Positions 7,646-15,622 of a stretch of 64,000 nt of DNA are shown one piece after another; the first letter of the stretch is position 1, and every line of letters starts with the position of its first letter. The stretch covers positions 166,539-230,538 of the forward strand of contig NZ_JAEMWU010000003.1 of the NCBI RefSeq assembly GCF_017303215.1, given 5' to 3'. Made by a program: the position numbers and the translations under genes. The stretch is from Microbacterium esteraromaticum (GTDB taxonomy: Bacteria > Actinomycetota > Actinomycetes > Actinomycetales > Microbacteriaceae). The notes below the pieces were generated by a model that saw only the letters and a list, made by a program, of their open reading frames with translations, had not been told where the DNA came from and made no database searches.

Positions 7646-10048
7646 TCAGCTCTCGCGCCGCACGTCATTCGCTGTCTTATCGGGGCGCAGGCCCCGCCAG
7701 CGCGAGTGGCGCAGCACCCCGGCGGGCGACCAGTTCGCGAACTCCACCTCGCCGACCAGCGTCGGTCGCACCCACAGTGCGTCGCGGCGGTCGGCGTCCG
7801 GAACGCCCTCGAGTGGCGGATGCTCGATGCGCAGCGGCTGCAGGCGCTGGTCGAGGTCGCGCAGCATCCGATCGGTGAAGCCGGTGCCCACGCGGCCGAC
7901 GTACCGCAGCCGGCCGGCCTCCTCGGGCACGGCGAGCAGCAGCGAGCCGATGCCACCCGCGCGGTTTCCCTGACCCGTGCGGATGCCGACGATCACCACC
8001 TCTTGTGTCTGCGTGTTCTTGATCTTCAGCCACGACGCTGAGCGGGTGCCGGCGCGGTAGGGAGACGCGGGGTCCTTGATGACGATGCCCTCCAGGCCGT
8101 AGCCGCGGCTGAGTGCCAGAGCCGCGTCGAGGTCGTCGAACACCGGCGGTACCTGCACGGGCGCGTCGAGATCCGACGCGAGGCGTTCGAGCAGTTCGCG
8201 CCGCTGCCGCAGTGGCAGACCGGTGAGATCGTGTCCGTCCAGGCGCAGCAGGTCGAACAGCACGTAGATCACCGGCGTGCGCACGACCTCGCGTTCGATC
8301 TCGCGGGGTCGGGTGAGGTGCATCCGGTCCTGCAAGCGCGCGAAGCTCGGGCGTCCCTGCGCGTCGAAGGCGACGACCTCGCCGTCGACGACGGCGTCGG
8401 ATGCCGGCAGGTCGGGCGCCCCGTCGGCGGTGAGCTCTGGGTAGCGCGACGTGATGTCGGTGCCGCTGCGGGCCCGCAGGGTGAAACGGCCACCGGCATC
8501 CGAGGTCTGCCACGTGCCGATGGCGCGGATGCCGTCCCACTTGACTTCTGCCCAGGCGGGCGTGCCGAAGGCGCGCGCAAGACCTGGCGTGCCGGGCTCG
8601 CAGAGCATCGGAGCCGGTGCGGCGGGCGCTTCTACCGGAGCCGGCCGGTGTGGTGCGGCGGACGAGGCGGATGCCATCCGGTGCAGCAGCCACTGCGACT
8701 TCTCGCCCTCGCCGGTGGTGCGGATCAGGGCGAGCCGTGCGGTTCCGAGCCGGCCGCCGGTCTGCCCCGTGAACGTGCCGATCACCTCGTCATCGCGCCA
8801 CTTCTCAACGGTCACGGTGCCGGTGTCCCACACCGTCATCGACCCGGCGCCGTACTCGCCGCGGGGGATCTCACCCTCGAAGTCGAGGTACTGCAGCGGA
8901 TGCGGCTCAGTCATCACCGCGAGGTGGTTCTCGGTGCCCGACGTGGGGATGCCCTTCGGCACCGCCCAACTGACCAGCACGCCGTCGCGCTCGATGCGCA
9001 AGTCGTAGTGCACACGCCGAGCGTGGTGCTCCTGCACCACGAACCGTGTCGTACCGGCGGGGGAGGCCCCGGCTGTGGTCGGCATGGGCTCGGGGGTGCG
9101 GGCCGCGTCGCGTTTGGCGAGATAGGCGGCCAGCGCAGCCGGGGCGGGAGCCAGGGCGGCCAATGGGTCGAGCCCGGCGTCGACCCGTTCGAGCACCTCG
9201 GTGAACTCCAGCTGCCGCAGATGCGGGTCGTCGAGCTCGTGCCACTCACGGGGTGCGGCGACCCAGGGGTGCGCGCGCCCGCGCAGGGAGTATGGCGAGA
9301 TGGTCGTCTTGGCGGCGTTGTTCTGGCTCCAGTCGATGAACACCCGACCGGGTCGCGCCGACTTCGCCATCACGTGCGTGGCGAGATCGGGGTGGTCGGC
9401 CTCGATCAGTCGGGCGAGTTCCTTCGCGACGGCCGAGACCTCGGCGCTGCTCTGCAGACCGGTTCCATCGGCGGCCGCCGGCAGCGATGCGTAGAGGTGG
9501 ATGCCCTTGCTGCCACTGGTCACCGGGATCGGCGCCAACCCCATCCCGACCAGGACGTCGCGGGCAAGGCGCGCCACCTCAGCGCACTCGGCAAGTCCGG
9601 CGCCCGGCCCCGGATCGAGGTCGAGCACCAGCCGATCGGGGTTCGCCCGCTGCCCGGACGGCGAGAACCGCCACTGCGGCACGTGTAGTTCGAGCGCGGC
9701 GACCTGGGCGAACCAGGCGAGGGTGGCGACATCGTCGGCGAGCGGATACTGCTTCGGGCCGTCGGAGTGCTCGATCGGCAGGTGCCGCACCCAGTCCGGC
9801 GCACCGGGTTCGAGCTGTTTCGTGAAGAAGCTCGGCTCGGGGGCATCCGCTGTTCCCACACCACCCACCCAGCGCTTGCGGGTCACCGGACGCCCCCGCA
9901 GATGCGGCAGCAGCACCGGGGCGATCCGAGTGGCGTACGCGAGCACCTCGCCCTTGGTCGTGCCGGTGGCGGGATAGACGATCTTGTCGAGGTTCGTCAC
10001 ACGCAGGCGGCGGCCGTCGATCTGCACGACCTGCCCGGTGCCCGCCAT
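7646..10048 (-). CDS. ligD: NHEJ multifunctional ATP-dependent DNA ligase LigD (polymerase-phosphoesterase-ligase)
   Basis: An 800-residue three-domain enzyme. Residues about 10-300 form the primase-like polymerase domain, with metal ligands in LVLDLDPG (Asp143, Asp145) and FIDW (Asp239). Residues about 335-455 form the 3'-phosphoesterase domain (FVVQEHHARRVHYDLRIE). Residues about 480-790 form the ligase, with nucleophile Lys503 in EVKWDGIR and motifs VIYVLFDLL, GIVIKDP and SWLKIK. The Pol-PE-Lig order is the mycobacterial one. It acts with Ku in non-homologous end joining. The gene diverges from ku with 45 bp between. A TACCCT box (minus strand of 10055-10060) sits 6 nt before the ATG, so it is probably leaderless. 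Confidence 0.95.
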   Translation of the reverse strand: MAGTGQVVQIDGRRLRVTNLDKIVYPATGTTKGEVLAYATRIAPVLLPHLRGRPVTRKRWVGGVGTADAPEPSFFTKQLEPGAPDWVRHLPIEHSDGPKQYPLADDVATLAWFAQVAALELHVPQWRFSPSGQRANPDRLVLDLDPGPGAGLAECAEVARLARDVLVGMGLAPIPVTSGSKGIHLYASLPAAADGTGLQSSAEVSAVAKELARLIEADHPDLATHVMAKSARPGRVFIDWSQNNAAKTTISPYSLRGRAHPWVAAPREWHELDDPHLRQLEFTEVLERVDAGLDPLAALAPAPAALAAYLAKRDAARTPEPMPTTAGASPAGTTRFVVQEHHARRVHYDLRIERDGVLVSWAVPKGIPTSGTENHLAVMTEPHPLQYLDFEGEIPRGEYGAGSMTVWDTGTVTVEKWRDDEVIGTFTGQTGGRLGTARLALIRTTGEGEKSQWLLHRMASASSAAPHRPAPVEAPAAPAPMLCEPGTPGLARAFGTPAWAEVKWDGIRAIGTWQTSDAGGRFTLRARSGTDITSRYPELTADGAPDLPASDAVVDGEVVAFDAQGRPSFARLQDRMHLTRPREIEREVVRTPVIYVLFDLLRLDGHDLTGLPLRQRRELLERLASDLDAPVQVPPVFDDLDAALALSRGYGLEGIVIKDPASPYRAGTRSASWLKIKNTQTQEVVIVGIRTGQGNRAGGIGSLLLAVPEEAGRLRYVGRVGTGFTDRMLRDLDQRLQPLRIEHPPLEGVPDADRRDALWVRPTLVGEVEFANWSPAGVLRHSRWRGLRPDKTANDVRRES

Positions 10049-10093
10049 GCAGAAAGGGTAGCCGCCTGCGTGGCCCTGGTGTGTACTGGTGCC

Positions 10094-10930
10094 ATGAGGA
10101 GCATCTGGAAGGGCTCACTGACCTTCGGGCTCGTGAACGTGCCCGTGAAGGTGTACTCGGCGATCGAGGATCACGATGTCTCGCTGCACCAGGTGCACGA
10201 CGAGGACGGCGGGCGCATCCGCTACCACCGCGTGTGCGAAGTGTGCGGTCAGACGGTCGCGTACGCCAACATCGACCGCGCCTACGTCGACGAGGGGCAG
10301 ACCGTCGTGCTCACGAAGGACGATCTGGCGGCGCTGCCCGCCGAACGCAACCGCGAGATCGACGTGGTCGAGTTCGTGCCCAGCGATCAGGTGGATCTGC
10401 TGCTGCTCGACCGGCCGTACTACCTCGAACCCGATTCGAACTCGCCGAAGGCGTACGTGCTGCTGCGCCAGACGCTGCAGAAGACCGATCGCACCGCGAT
10501 CGTGCGCTTCACCCTGCGGCAGAAGACCCGTCTGGCGGCGTTGCGGGTGCGCGGCGACGTGCTCGTGCTGCAGACACTGCTGTGGGCCGATGAGGTGCGC
10601 GAGGCGGCGTTTCCCGCGCTGGAGGAGAGCATCACGATCAGCGACAAGGAACTCGAGCTGTCGGCGGCGCTGGTCGACAGCTACTCGGCCGATTTCGCAC
10701 CCGAGGAGTTCGTCGACGAGTACCAGAACGAGCTACGCACGCTGATCGACGCGAAGATCGAGGCGGGCGAGGGCTTCGAGGTGACCGAGACGTTCGGCGA
10801 GACGGGCGAGGCAGGCGGCGGCGAAGTCATCGACCTGATGGAGGCGCTGCGCGCGAGCGTCGAACGCACGAAGGCCGAGCGTGCGGCAGCGGCGGAGTCG
10901 GCTGCGCCGCAGGCCAAGGACGCCGGCTGA
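10094..10930 (+). CDS. ku: Non-homologous end joining protein Ku
   Basis: A 278-residue homodimeric DNA-end-binding ring protein. Signature sequences are RSIWKGSLTFGLVNVPVKVYSA at the N-terminus (split by convention at SIWKGSLTFGLV), HQVHDEDGGRIRY, CEVCG and FVPSDQVDLL. It ends with an alanine/lysine-rich tail typical of bacterial Ku. Starts further upstream are possible but would run into the ligD promoter. The ATG at 10094 matches the family N-terminus. Divergence from ligD with a 45-bp shared promoter region indicates joint NHEJ expression. It converges with the second dedA gene, only 1 bp separating the stops. Confidence 0.95.
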   Translation: MRSIWKGSLTFGLVNVPVKVYSAIEDHDVSLHQVHDEDGGRIRYHRVCEVCGQTVAYANIDRAYVDEGQTVVLTKDDLAALPAERNREIDVVEFVPSDQVDLLLLDRPYYLEPDSNSPKAYVLLRQTLQKTDRTAIVRFTLRQKTRLAALRVRGDVLVLQTLLWADEVREAAFPALEESITISDKELELSAALVDSYSADFAPEEFVDEYQNELRTLIDAKIEAGEGFEVTETFGETGEAGGGEVIDLMEALRASVERTKAERAAAAESAAPQAKDAG

Positions 10931-10931
10931 G

Positions 10932-11636
10932 TCAGCTCGGGTCGTCCACCGATGCGTCGGCCGCGGCGGCCTTCTTCGCGCGGTGTCGCTCGACGAGGTA
11001 GTGCCAGCCGGTGACGATGATCGTGCCGCCCACGGCGACGAGCAGGATCAGGTCGATGTACTCCACGACGAACTCCGACACCCAGGGGATGTACGCGATG
11101 AGGTAGCCGAACATCGTCAGCCCGAAGCCCCACAGCAGAGCGCCGATCAGGTTGTACAGCGAGTACCGCTTCCAGGGCATGTGTCCGACGCCGGCGGCGA
11201 CAGGGGCGAACGTGCGCACGATCGGCACGAAGCGGGCCAGGATGATCGTGATGCCGCCGAAACGCTCGAAGAAGGCGTTGGTGCGGTCGACGTTCGTGCG
11301 GCTGAACAGACCCGATTCCTTGCGCTCGAACACGGAGGGTCCGCCCTTGTGCCCGATGAAGTACCCGACCTCGCCGCCGACGAACGCCGACAGGGCGATC
11401 AGCAGCGACACCGGCCAGATGTTCATACCGAAGATGTCGTTGGTGTGCGTCAGCAGACCCGAGATGATCAGCAGCGTGTCGCCGGGCAGCAGGAAGCCCA
11501 CCAGCAGGCCGGTCTCGGCGAAGACGATGAAGCACACGACGAGCAGCGCCCAGGGGCCGGCTGCTTCGATGATGACGGCGGGATCGAGCCAGTCGGGGAG
11601 GATGCTCGCCGGAGCCGTCAGTGCGGAGTGGAGCAA
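10932..11636 (-). CDS. DedA family membrane protein (second paralogue)
   Basis: A 234-residue polytopic protein with the DedA hallmarks: VFAETGLLVGFLLPGDTLLI, GGEVGYFIGHKGG and FVPIVRTFAPVAAGVGHM, followed by several TM helices and a Lys/Ala-rich tail. It is closer to the E. coli DedA/YqjA group than the paralogue at 5831-6529, retaining the acidic residue and GDTLL motif. Related proteins flip polyprenyl-phosphate carriers and affect membrane potential and drug sensitivity. It is convergent with ku. The tRNA-Leu lies upstream on the same strand. Confidence 0.9.
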   Translation of the reverse strand: MLHSALTAPASILPDWLDPAVIIEAAGPWALLVVCFIVFAETGLLVGFLLPGDTLLIISGLLTHTNDIFGMNIWPVSLLIALSAFVGGEVGYFIGHKGGPSVFERKESGLFSRTNVDRTNAFFERFGGITIILARFVPIVRTFAPVAAGVGHMPWKRYSLYNLIGALLWGFGLTMFGYLIAYIPWVSEFVVEYIDLILLVAVGGTIIVTGWHYLVERHRAKKAAAADASVDDPS

Positions 11637-11661
11637 GAGGGTTCCCGTCGTCGGATGTCAG

Positions 11662-11701
11662 CGGTCCGCCGGACGGCGGACCGGGCCCGTCACGGCCCGG
11701 T
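11662..11701 (-). terminator. GC-rich tandem hairpins between tRNA-Leu and dedA
   Basis: A 10-bp perfect inverted repeat (CGGTCCGCCG at 11662-11671 and its complement at 11674-11683) is followed by a second dyad (GGGCC/GGCCC). It lies just downstream of tRNA-Leu in that gene's direction, so it is a probable transcription terminator. There is no clear U-tract, which is common in high-GC actinobacteria. Confidence 0.5.
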
Positions 11702-11721
11702 GATCCGCGCGTCGGCACCGG

Positions 11722-11803
11722 TGCGGAAGGTGGGACTTGAACCCACACACTCGAAAGCACAGGAACCTAAATCCTGCGTGTCTACCAATTCCACCACTCC
11801 CGC
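11722..11803 (-). tRNA. tRNA-Leu, anticodon TAG
   Basis: The reverse strand folds into a class II tRNA of 82 nt. The acceptor GCGGGAG pairs with CTTCCGC with one G-U pair and discriminator A. The D-arm contains TGGTAGACACG. The anticodon stem CAGGA/TCCTG encloses the loop TTTAGGT, giving anticodon TAG (reads CUA). A short variable arm and the T-arm GTGGG-TTCAAGT-CCCAC follow. The CCA end is not fully encoded (the genome reads ACCG). It lies between dedA and the start of the broken tad locus. Confidence 0.95.
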
Positions 11804-11927
11804 GCAGGCACAAGTCTACTGGCGGGAGCGGTGCTCGTTTCCGTCTATCCGCTGGAAATCGTGCCGAGAGCTCCGCGGCTGTGGATAACTTCTGCGCCCG
11901 GATCGCGGGTTCTGTCAGGATGCCTGC

Positions 11928-12176
11928 GTGAGTCATCCGTCTGTGATCGTCGCCGAGAGGGTGCGGCGCCGCCTGCGCCTGGAGCACACCGACCCGTCGG
12001 CGCAGCCAGACGAGGCCAGGCGCATCGCGCAGACCGAGGTGCGGCGCCACAACGATCAGGCGCTGCAGCGCGGCGGGGTGATGATCGACGACGAGGCGGC
12101 GCTCGTGCGCGACGTGCTCGCGTCGGTGTCGGGGTTCGGAGTTCTGCAGCCGCTGCTCGATGACGACACGGTCGAG
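11928..12176 (+). pseudogene. tadA: 5' remnant of tadA/cpaF (Tad pilus secretion ATPase), cut by island
   Basis: The first 83 codons match the helical N-terminal region of actinobacterial TadA/CpaF-type pilus ATPases (VIVAERVRRRLRLEHTDP near the start, FGVLQPLLDDDTVE at the end). Intact family members continue with a sequence of the type EIWINxPxRVFVARGG and then the Walker-box ATPase. Here homology stops after DDDTVE at about 12176 and everything downstream is foreign, so the ATPase core is missing. The GTG start is preceded by CAGGAT at 11916-11921 with the 6-nt spacing seen in other host genes. By chance the frame stays open through the junction into the downstream RDF gene. Confidence 0.7.
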
Positions 12177-12233
12177 GGTATCCGTCCGATGTACCGGGGT
12201 TTCAGATTAACACCCGGCGGACGTTCTTGGCCG

Positions 12234-12407
12234 CTACTTCTCGGTCTCGAAGGGGTTGCCGATGACGGCAACCGCGCCGTGCGCGGGACAGCGCCACGCG
12301 AGGGCGATGCCGGTGAGATGCTCGGGGATCAGAGGCCCCCCGCACATGGGGCAGTCCAGGCCTCCGGGGATGCCGTCGGCGCTGAGGGAGTCGTCGGCCA
12401 TGGTCAT
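12234..12407 (-). CDS. 57-aa zinc-ribbon-like small protein
   Basis: An ORF of 58 codons encodes a protein with CPMCGG at residues 19-24 and a further Cys/His group (WRCPAHG) at about 38-44. That gives a plausible CxxC...CxxH zinc site in a tiny protein. Small CxxC proteins of this kind are common in the early regions of actinobacteriophages and integrative elements. It lies at the left edge of the island, divergent from the RDF gene. An alternative start is the second ATG, two codons in. The function is unknown; the coding assignment rests on the cysteine pattern and on its position. Confidence 0.55.
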   Translation of the reverse strand: MTMADDSLSADGIPGGLDCPMCGGPLIPEHLTGIALAWRCPAHGAVAVIGNPFETEK

Positions 12408-12467
12408 AAGTTATGCCATGGGTGGGGGCCTGGGCGACCGACTGCATCGACGAAGGGAACTACTTTG

Positions 12468-13190
12468 ATGGCACTCAAGATCTTCGGCACCGAACCCGAG
12501 AACAAGCCCAAGCCGCGCCAGCACTTCTCTGACAACTTCGTCGGGCAGCTCCACGCCAGCTACCAGCTCGACGGCACGCCGAGCGCCCTGGAGGAGTGGC
12601 GCATCACGACCGGCGACCCCGAGGTGGCCGACCGCGTCCACGAGCTCTACAAGGGCGAGGCCCCCGAGGAGTGGGAAACCAAGTCCGAGCGCAACCTCCA
12701 GGTGTTCACGGATGCCGCCGCCATCGAGGTCATCGTGGACGGCCCCAAGGCCATCCGCCAGCGCATGATTCTGTGGGGCAATGACCGCAAGCCGGTCTAC
12801 ATCTCCGACGGCGAGTTCATCCTGGACGACAACGGGCACCTGACCGAGGACCGCGACCCGGACGCCGAGCTGACGTTCCAGGAGCGCACGGACAAGAAGG
12901 CGTACGGCGCCAACCCGTCCGCCGAGATCACCTTCCGCCTGGCCGACGACCCCGACCTGGGCATCTTCGTGCTCAAGTCGAACTCGTGGGGCCTGGCGCA
13001 CTTCCTGGCCGCCGAGGACATCGAGGGCCAGATCGAGGCGCTCGACGGCCCGGCGATCCTCCGCCTCAAGCTCGTGCCCGTGAGCTTCAAGCCCAAGAAC
13101 GGCCCGCGCAAGGGCAAGACGGTCAGCTACACGGCAACCGAGATTGAGGTCGTCGGCGCCGCTCCGGCCCGCGACGGTGGCACTAGGTAG
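12468..13190 (+). CDS. Recombination directionality factor, phiC31 Gp3-like
   Basis: A 240-residue protein. Features shared with the Gp3-like family, the excision factors of large serine integrases, are the opening LKIFGTEPENKPKPR, GTPSALEEWRITTGDPEVAD, a PEEWET segment, VIVDGPKAI, ITFRLADDPDLGIF and a C-terminal VPVSFKPKNGPRKGKT. The CGCP-type cysteine pair found in some relatives is absent. A GAAGGGA Shine-Dalgarno lies about 9 nt before the ATG, unlike the leaderless host genes. Gp3 proteins switch their integrase from attP x attB to attL x attR recombination. No integrase gene accompanies it in the window, so it is an orphan, or its partner has been lost. The family call is from memory of the family and has not been searched. 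Confidence 0.72.
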   Translation: MALKIFGTEPENKPKPRQHFSDNFVGQLHASYQLDGTPSALEEWRITTGDPEVADRVHELYKGEAPEEWETKSERNLQVFTDAAAIEVIVDGPKAIRQRMILWGNDRKPVYISDGEFILDDNGHLTEDRDPDAELTFQERTDKKAYGANPSAEITFRLADDPDLGIFVLKSNSWGLAHFLAAEDIEGQIEALDGPAILRLKLVPVSFKPKNGPRKGKTVSYTATEIEVVGAAPARDGGTR

Positions 13191-13191
13191 A

Positions 13192-13215
13192 CGATCTCGC
13201 TGACGAGCGAGATCG
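13192..13215 (+). terminator. Hairpin after the RDF gene
   Basis: A perfect 10-bp inverted repeat (CGATCTCGCT, loop GACG, AGCGAGATCG) starts 2 bp after the RDF stop codon. There is no U-tract. The 13216-13431 stretch beyond it holds no convincing gene. Confidence 0.55.
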
Positions 13216-13431
13216 GGGCGCCGAGGTCCCCGGCTCTGTCCGTTGTGACTAGCCGTCGTGATCTAGATACCCGGTCGATCCCCGCGTCGTAGGCCGCGCA
13301 GGGAGTCGCGTTGGCGTCGACGCCGTCGGCGGTGAGGGCGAGGGGTAGCGCCGGAGAGCGGCTTAGGCGGCGTGTTTGACAAGGTCGTCGGAGAAGACGG
13401 GCTGGTTTCGGCGCTGACGGTCATGCAGCGC

Positions 13432-13998
13432 TCAGAGACGGCGGCGGAGGTGGGCGAGCACCTCCGGGCGAGCTGCCAGGACCTTGGCGGGATCGGTGGA
13501 TATGACGACGGCCTCCAGTGGCTCGCCAGCGTCGAGGAGCTTGGCGAGGCCGGGGGCCATGCCCTTGTTGTAGTAGCCGATCATCCGGCCCTCAACGTGG
13601 ATGGCGACGGCGTTGGCGTCGTGGGGGTTGTCCGGCTCGCGGATCAGGTCGGCGGGGCCGAGGCGCTGCGCGCCACCGTAGAGCGTGCGCCCGCGAACCT
13701 TGACGCCCCAGATGCCGAGGCGGCGGAGGTAGCGGTTGTCGACGTTGAGGAGCTTGCCGGTCGTGTCCTCTGCGAGCCATAGGGCGCCGTTGCGTCGGAC
13801 GAAATGCAGGGGCGCCAGGCCGTCGGCGCCGGGCTGGAGGAGACGGGCGTGGTCTTCCTGGTCGAGATAGGCGCTCTCTTGTGGCTCGCGGACCACCTCG
13901 GCGCGGAAGGCGACGCGCGTTGTGGGCGGTGAGGAGGGGGCAGTCGGCGCTGGTGGCTTGGCGCCGAGCAACGCGCGGATGGAGTCGAGGAGGCCCAT
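13432..13998 (-). CDS. HIRAN-domain protein
   Basis: A 188-residue protein. Residues about 97-168 match the HIRAN domain, with VKVRGRTLYGG and the hallmark EPDNPHDANAVAIHVEG followed by IGYYNKGMAPGL. HIRAN domains bind 3' ends of single-stranded DNA in eukaryotic HLTF. In bacteria they occur alone or fused to nucleases and helicases in mobile or repair contexts. The first about 30 residues are Pro/Ala-rich. No catalytic domain is attached. A GGGGAGG Shine-Dalgarno precedes the ATG. The gene lies 14 bp downstream of the unknown gene at 14013-14750 on the same strand, so the two are probably co-transcribed. A role in sensing abnormal DNA ends is inference. Confidence 0.75.
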   Translation of the reverse strand: MGLLDSIRALLGAKPPAPTAPSSPPTTRVAFRAEVVREPQESAYLDQEDHARLLQPGADGLAPLHFVRRNGALWLAEDTTGKLLNVDNRYLRRLGIWGVKVRGRTLYGGAQRLGPADLIREPDNPHDANAVAIHVEGRMIGYYNKGMAPGLAKLLDAGEPLEAVVISTDPAKVLAARPEVLAHLRRRL

Positions 13999-14012
13999 GG
14001 CGTCATCCTCCC

Positions 14013-14750
14013 CTATGCGGCTGGCGGGACCGCATCGGCAGCGTTTCCCTGGTTCAGGAAGTGAAGGAGAGCGCGACCGCGGCTGGTGATGCGTGGCTGG
14101 AGCATGCCGCTCTGGCTCATGAAGGTGCGGAGCGGGACGTCGACTAGACCTCGCCGCTGGATGTCGGCGAGCGCATTTTCGACAGGTGCGCTGGATGTGT
14201 GCCCGAAGTGGCCGAGGGCAGCCTCTAGAGGCAGGGCGGGACTTCCTGCGCTGACGTTCGCGTATGTGTGTGCGAGATCGTGCGTTTCGAGCCACTTGCG
14301 CGGGTGGACGAAGTACGACAGGAGCCAGATGTGGAGGTCGTCTAGCTCGATGATTAGGCGGAGGTAGCCTTCGCGCTCGGCGCGGGACGGCGCGCCGGGA
14401 TCGAGTGAGGATACCGCGGCGCGGGCGAGGCGTTGCCGCTTGGTCGTGCTCGCAGTCTCGGCGGCCTCGCGCCGGGTACGGGCGAGGGTGGCGAGGAACT
14501 CGTCGGAGCTGACGACGTCGGCGACGGTGAGGGCGGTCTCGGCCTGTTCCGCGAGGCGTTGGACCTCGCCGACGATCGCGAGATCGAACTCGCGGCGGCG
14601 CTCGCGTTCGCGCATGGCGAGGGCATGGTCCAGGGCGCGACCGGCGAGAGGGCCGACGAGCGGGATGGCGTCCAGTGCCATGCCGCCGACGGTGGCGAGG
14701 GTGTCCTCGGAGGGTTCGTGCGACGGGATTAGGTTGGTGAGGTCGGTCAT
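14013..14750 (-). CDS. Unknown protein with hydrophobic N-terminal segment and helical body (possible defence or abortive-infection-like)
   Basis: A 245-residue protein with no family I recognise with confidence. A glycine/alanine-rich hydrophobic segment, GGMALDAIPLVGPLAGRAL, lies near residues 22-40. A charged helical region follows (MRERERRREFDLAI onward), then DEFLATLARTRREAAETAS and an aromatic stretch IWLLSYFVHPRKWLETHDL. The C-terminus could be a winged helix (IQRRGLVDVPLRTFMS...). The general layout recalls Abi-alpha/DUF4393 proteins, but this is weak. The start at 14750 is favoured over one 114 bp upstream because a TACGCT box (minus strand of 14757-14762) sits exactly 6 nt before it. 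It heads a two-gene unit with the HIRAN gene. Confidence 0.6.
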   Translation of the reverse strand: MTDLTNLIPSHEPSEDTLATVGGMALDAIPLVGPLAGRALDHALAMRERERRREFDLAIVGEVQRLAEQAETALTVADVVSSDEFLATLARTRREAAETASTTKRQRLARAAVSSLDPGAPSRAEREGYLRLIIELDDLHIWLLSYFVHPRKWLETHDLAHTYANVSAGSPALPLEAALGHFGHTSSAPVENALADIQRRGLVDVPLRTFMSQSGMLQPRITSRGRALLHFLNQGNAADAVPPAA

Positions 14751-14949
14751 GGGCTGAGCGTATCGGCGTGGGGAAAGCCGATAGCATCCAGTCAGCCAGT
14801 CGTGGAGGTCCTTGGCGCGTGCCGCATCATCATTCGACAGCGACGGGTGACTGATAGAGGCCAATGTTGCTCCTTCGCAAGAGAGTCACCCCCACGGTAG
14901 ACCTCGCCTCCGACCTTCGATGTCGGTGACCGCAAGTACACTCGGGGGC

Positions 14950-15459
14950 ATGGCGAAGGATGACAAAGCAGCTGCGGCAACCGCAGCGGCGAAACGCATT
15001 GCGTTTGACCGGGTTCGCCTCATCCACGAAGACCTCGACCGGCTGACCACCGACGCCAGCGAACGCACCGCTAGCATCTCCACCAAAGCGTCGTTCTTGG
15101 CCGTGTCTGCGGGGGTGATCATCGCGGCGCTCACCGCGCAAGTCTGGGAGCACTTCCCAATCGTTGGTGTCGTTGCCATGGCGCTCGCCGTTGCGGGCCT
15201 GCTCTGCGCAGCCGTCGCGCTCCGGCCCGGCCGACGTCAAGGGACGACCGGTCGCTCGCTTGCGGACCGATTCATCGACTCCTCCGCTTCTGTGCAACAG
15301 ATCGAACCGATCCTCGTCCGTGAGAAAGCCAGCCATCTCACTGCGCGAGAAGACGACCTTCGAGCCCGCTCTGTGTGGGTGTGGGTAGGCTTCATCGCTC
15401 TCGGTGGCGCAGCGATCCTGCTCGCCATCATTTTCTCCGCCGAACTCTTAGGAGCCTGA
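14950..15459 (+). CDS. Three-TM membrane protein, Pycsar/CBASS-effector-like topology
   Basis: A 169-residue protein. A charged cytoplasmic helix (residues about 15-45) leads into ERTASISTKASFLAVSAGVI, then TM1 (about 48-64), TM2 (about 70-91), a polar region of about 50 residues, and TM3 (about 143-165). The TKAS turn at the mouth of TM1 and the TM-TM-amphipathic-TM plan resemble PycTM/DUF5706-type effectors and the SMODS-associated small membrane effectors. No cyclase gene is adjacent, so the assignment to nucleotide-activated defence is only a hypothesis. The start at 14950 is supported by a TACACT box at 14937-14942. It is followed within 2 bp by a 53-aa ORF. Confidence 0.6.
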   Translation: MAKDDKAAAATAAAKRIAFDRVRLIHEDLDRLTTDASERTASISTKASFLAVSAGVIIAALTAQVWEHFPIVGVVAMALAVAGLLCAAVALRPGRRQGTTGRSLADRFIDSSASVQQIEPILVREKASHLTAREDDLRARSVWVWVGFIALGGAAILLAIIFSAELLGA

Positions 15460-15460
15460 C

Positions 15461-15622
15461 ATGGGACGCCCCGACTACGACCCCGCCGCGAACGACGAAC
15501 CGCTCTACACTACCCCGGACATGGGTACCGAGTACCTGTACGCCTCCCAGGACCCGCCGTCGCGGCTCACCGAAGGCTTCCTCGGTGAGACCTTCACTGT
15601 GAAGGGCGCCGAAACCGACTGA
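15461..15622 (+). CDS. 53-aa hypothetical protein coupled to the membrane protein
   Basis: A 54-codon ORF starts 2 bp after the stop of the upstream membrane-protein gene (TGACATG), so the pair should be co-translated. The product is acidic and rich in Tyr, Pro and Asp, with segments RPDYDPAANDEPLYTTPDM and RLTEGFLGETFTVKGAETD. No cysteine pattern, TM segment or signal peptide is present, and I do not recognise it. Its position suggests an accessory or immunity partner of the membrane protein. Real coding is supported by tight spacing and by lack of a better competing frame. Confidence 0.5.
   Translation: MGRPDYDPAANDEPLYTTPDMGTEYLYASQDPPSRLTEGFLGETFTVKGAETD

Noticed and set aside
11928..13190. 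A 420-codon fusion of the tadA fragment with the RDF
   Set aside because: The frame is open by chance across the junction. The linker is out of character and antisense to the 57-aa zinc ORF, and the RDF has its own Shine-Dalgarno and start.
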